Below the pieces are notes generated by a model. It ran no database searches, had not been told where the DNA came from, and saw only the letters and a program-made list of their open reading frames with translations. 64,000 bases of DNA, from positions 411,417 to 475,416 of the forward strand of contig NZ_JACZCS010000001.1 in assembly GCF_014904745.1 (NCBI RefSeq), written 5' to 3'. The first letter of the stretch is position 1, and each line of letters begins with the position of its first letter. Below are positions 63,976-64,000 of the stretch, one piece after another. Origin of the DNA: Oricola nitratireducens (lineage in GTDB: Bacteria > Pseudomonadota > Alphaproteobacteria > Rhizobiales > Rhizobiaceae). The translations under genes and the position numbers were made by a program.

Positions 63976-64000
63976 GGGGGCGGCGTCGGCCGCCGCCCCC
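63976..64000 (+). promoter_or_regulatory. strong GC hairpin after the binding-protein gene
   Basis: A 10-bp stem (GGGGGCGGCG pairing with CGCCGCCCCC) with a 5-base loop, 17 bases after the stop, cut by the window edge. Hairpins at this place in ABC operons often let the binding-protein mRNA outnumber the permease mRNA. Without the following bases, a terminator cannot be excluded. Confidence 0.5.

Overview
The window (about 63% G+C by eye) is a chromosomal segment of an alphaproteobacterium of the order Hyphomicrobiales (Rhizobiales). Evidence: the suc / lpdA / xerC order; rimM-trmD-rplS; sdhCDAB; an F1-only atpHAGDC operon with no Fo genes beside it; the obgE-proB-proA-nadD-rsfS-rlmH-envC-ctpA run; and Ala/Lys-rich tails on ribosomal proteins L19 and L21. 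The genus cannot be told from the sequence alone.

Layout. 1-9068: TCA-cycle enzymes (partial sucC, an exported unknown protein, sucD, sucA, sucB, a LysE-type exporter, lpdA). 9195-12738: envelope and small proteins, a TraB/GumN protein and XerC. 12845-15681: rimM-trmD-rplS with a TSUP permease on the other strand. 16009-17842: a three-gene, start/stop-overlapping cluster resembling a divergent cytochrome b6 plus subunit IV complex; this is the best candidate for an undescribed system. 17969-19649: amino-acid ABC binding protein and permease with no ATPase gene. 20273-24434: leuC, an AEC carrier, a diguanylate cyclase and an MliC-like lipoprotein. 24666-28137: sdhCDAB.

27807-29601: the last 331 bp of sdhB are present twice (23 mismatches and no gaps by hand count). 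The copies flank about 1.1 kb holding REP-like palindromes and an unknown gene with a HEPN-like Rx4H motif. The second copy has an in-frame stop. Next comes a GT51-like protein in which both catalytic Glu are Gln. 30444-36216: a TetR regulator with a large palindrome upstream, a Thr-rich basic protein, an AhpD-like protein, a Glu/Leu/Phe/Val-type dehydrogenase, OsmC, exported MsrA and an acyltransferase. 36285-40615: transaldolase, priA, a DMT exporter and a DUF4345-like protein. 40840-45960: the F1 ATPase operon with an extra two-helix membrane protein between atpD and atpC.

46012-60281 is mostly a minus-strand housekeeping block: GNAT, Asp/Glu racemase, rppH, divergent polysaccharide deacetylase, ctpA, envC-like, rlmH, rsfS, nadD, proA, proB, obgE, a second GNAT, rpmA and rplU. 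60545-61709: tRNA-Ser(CGA) followed by a short tyrosine recombinase, the signature of a tRNA-targeted integration site. 61954-63958: a GntR/FCD regulator diverging from a sugar-type ABC binding protein whose operon runs off the right edge.

The genes of the left half supply central respiration (2-oxoglutarate dehydrogenase, succinyl-CoA synthetase, succinate dehydrogenase and F1 ATPase). I found no rRNA genes, CRISPR arrays or intact insertion sequences.
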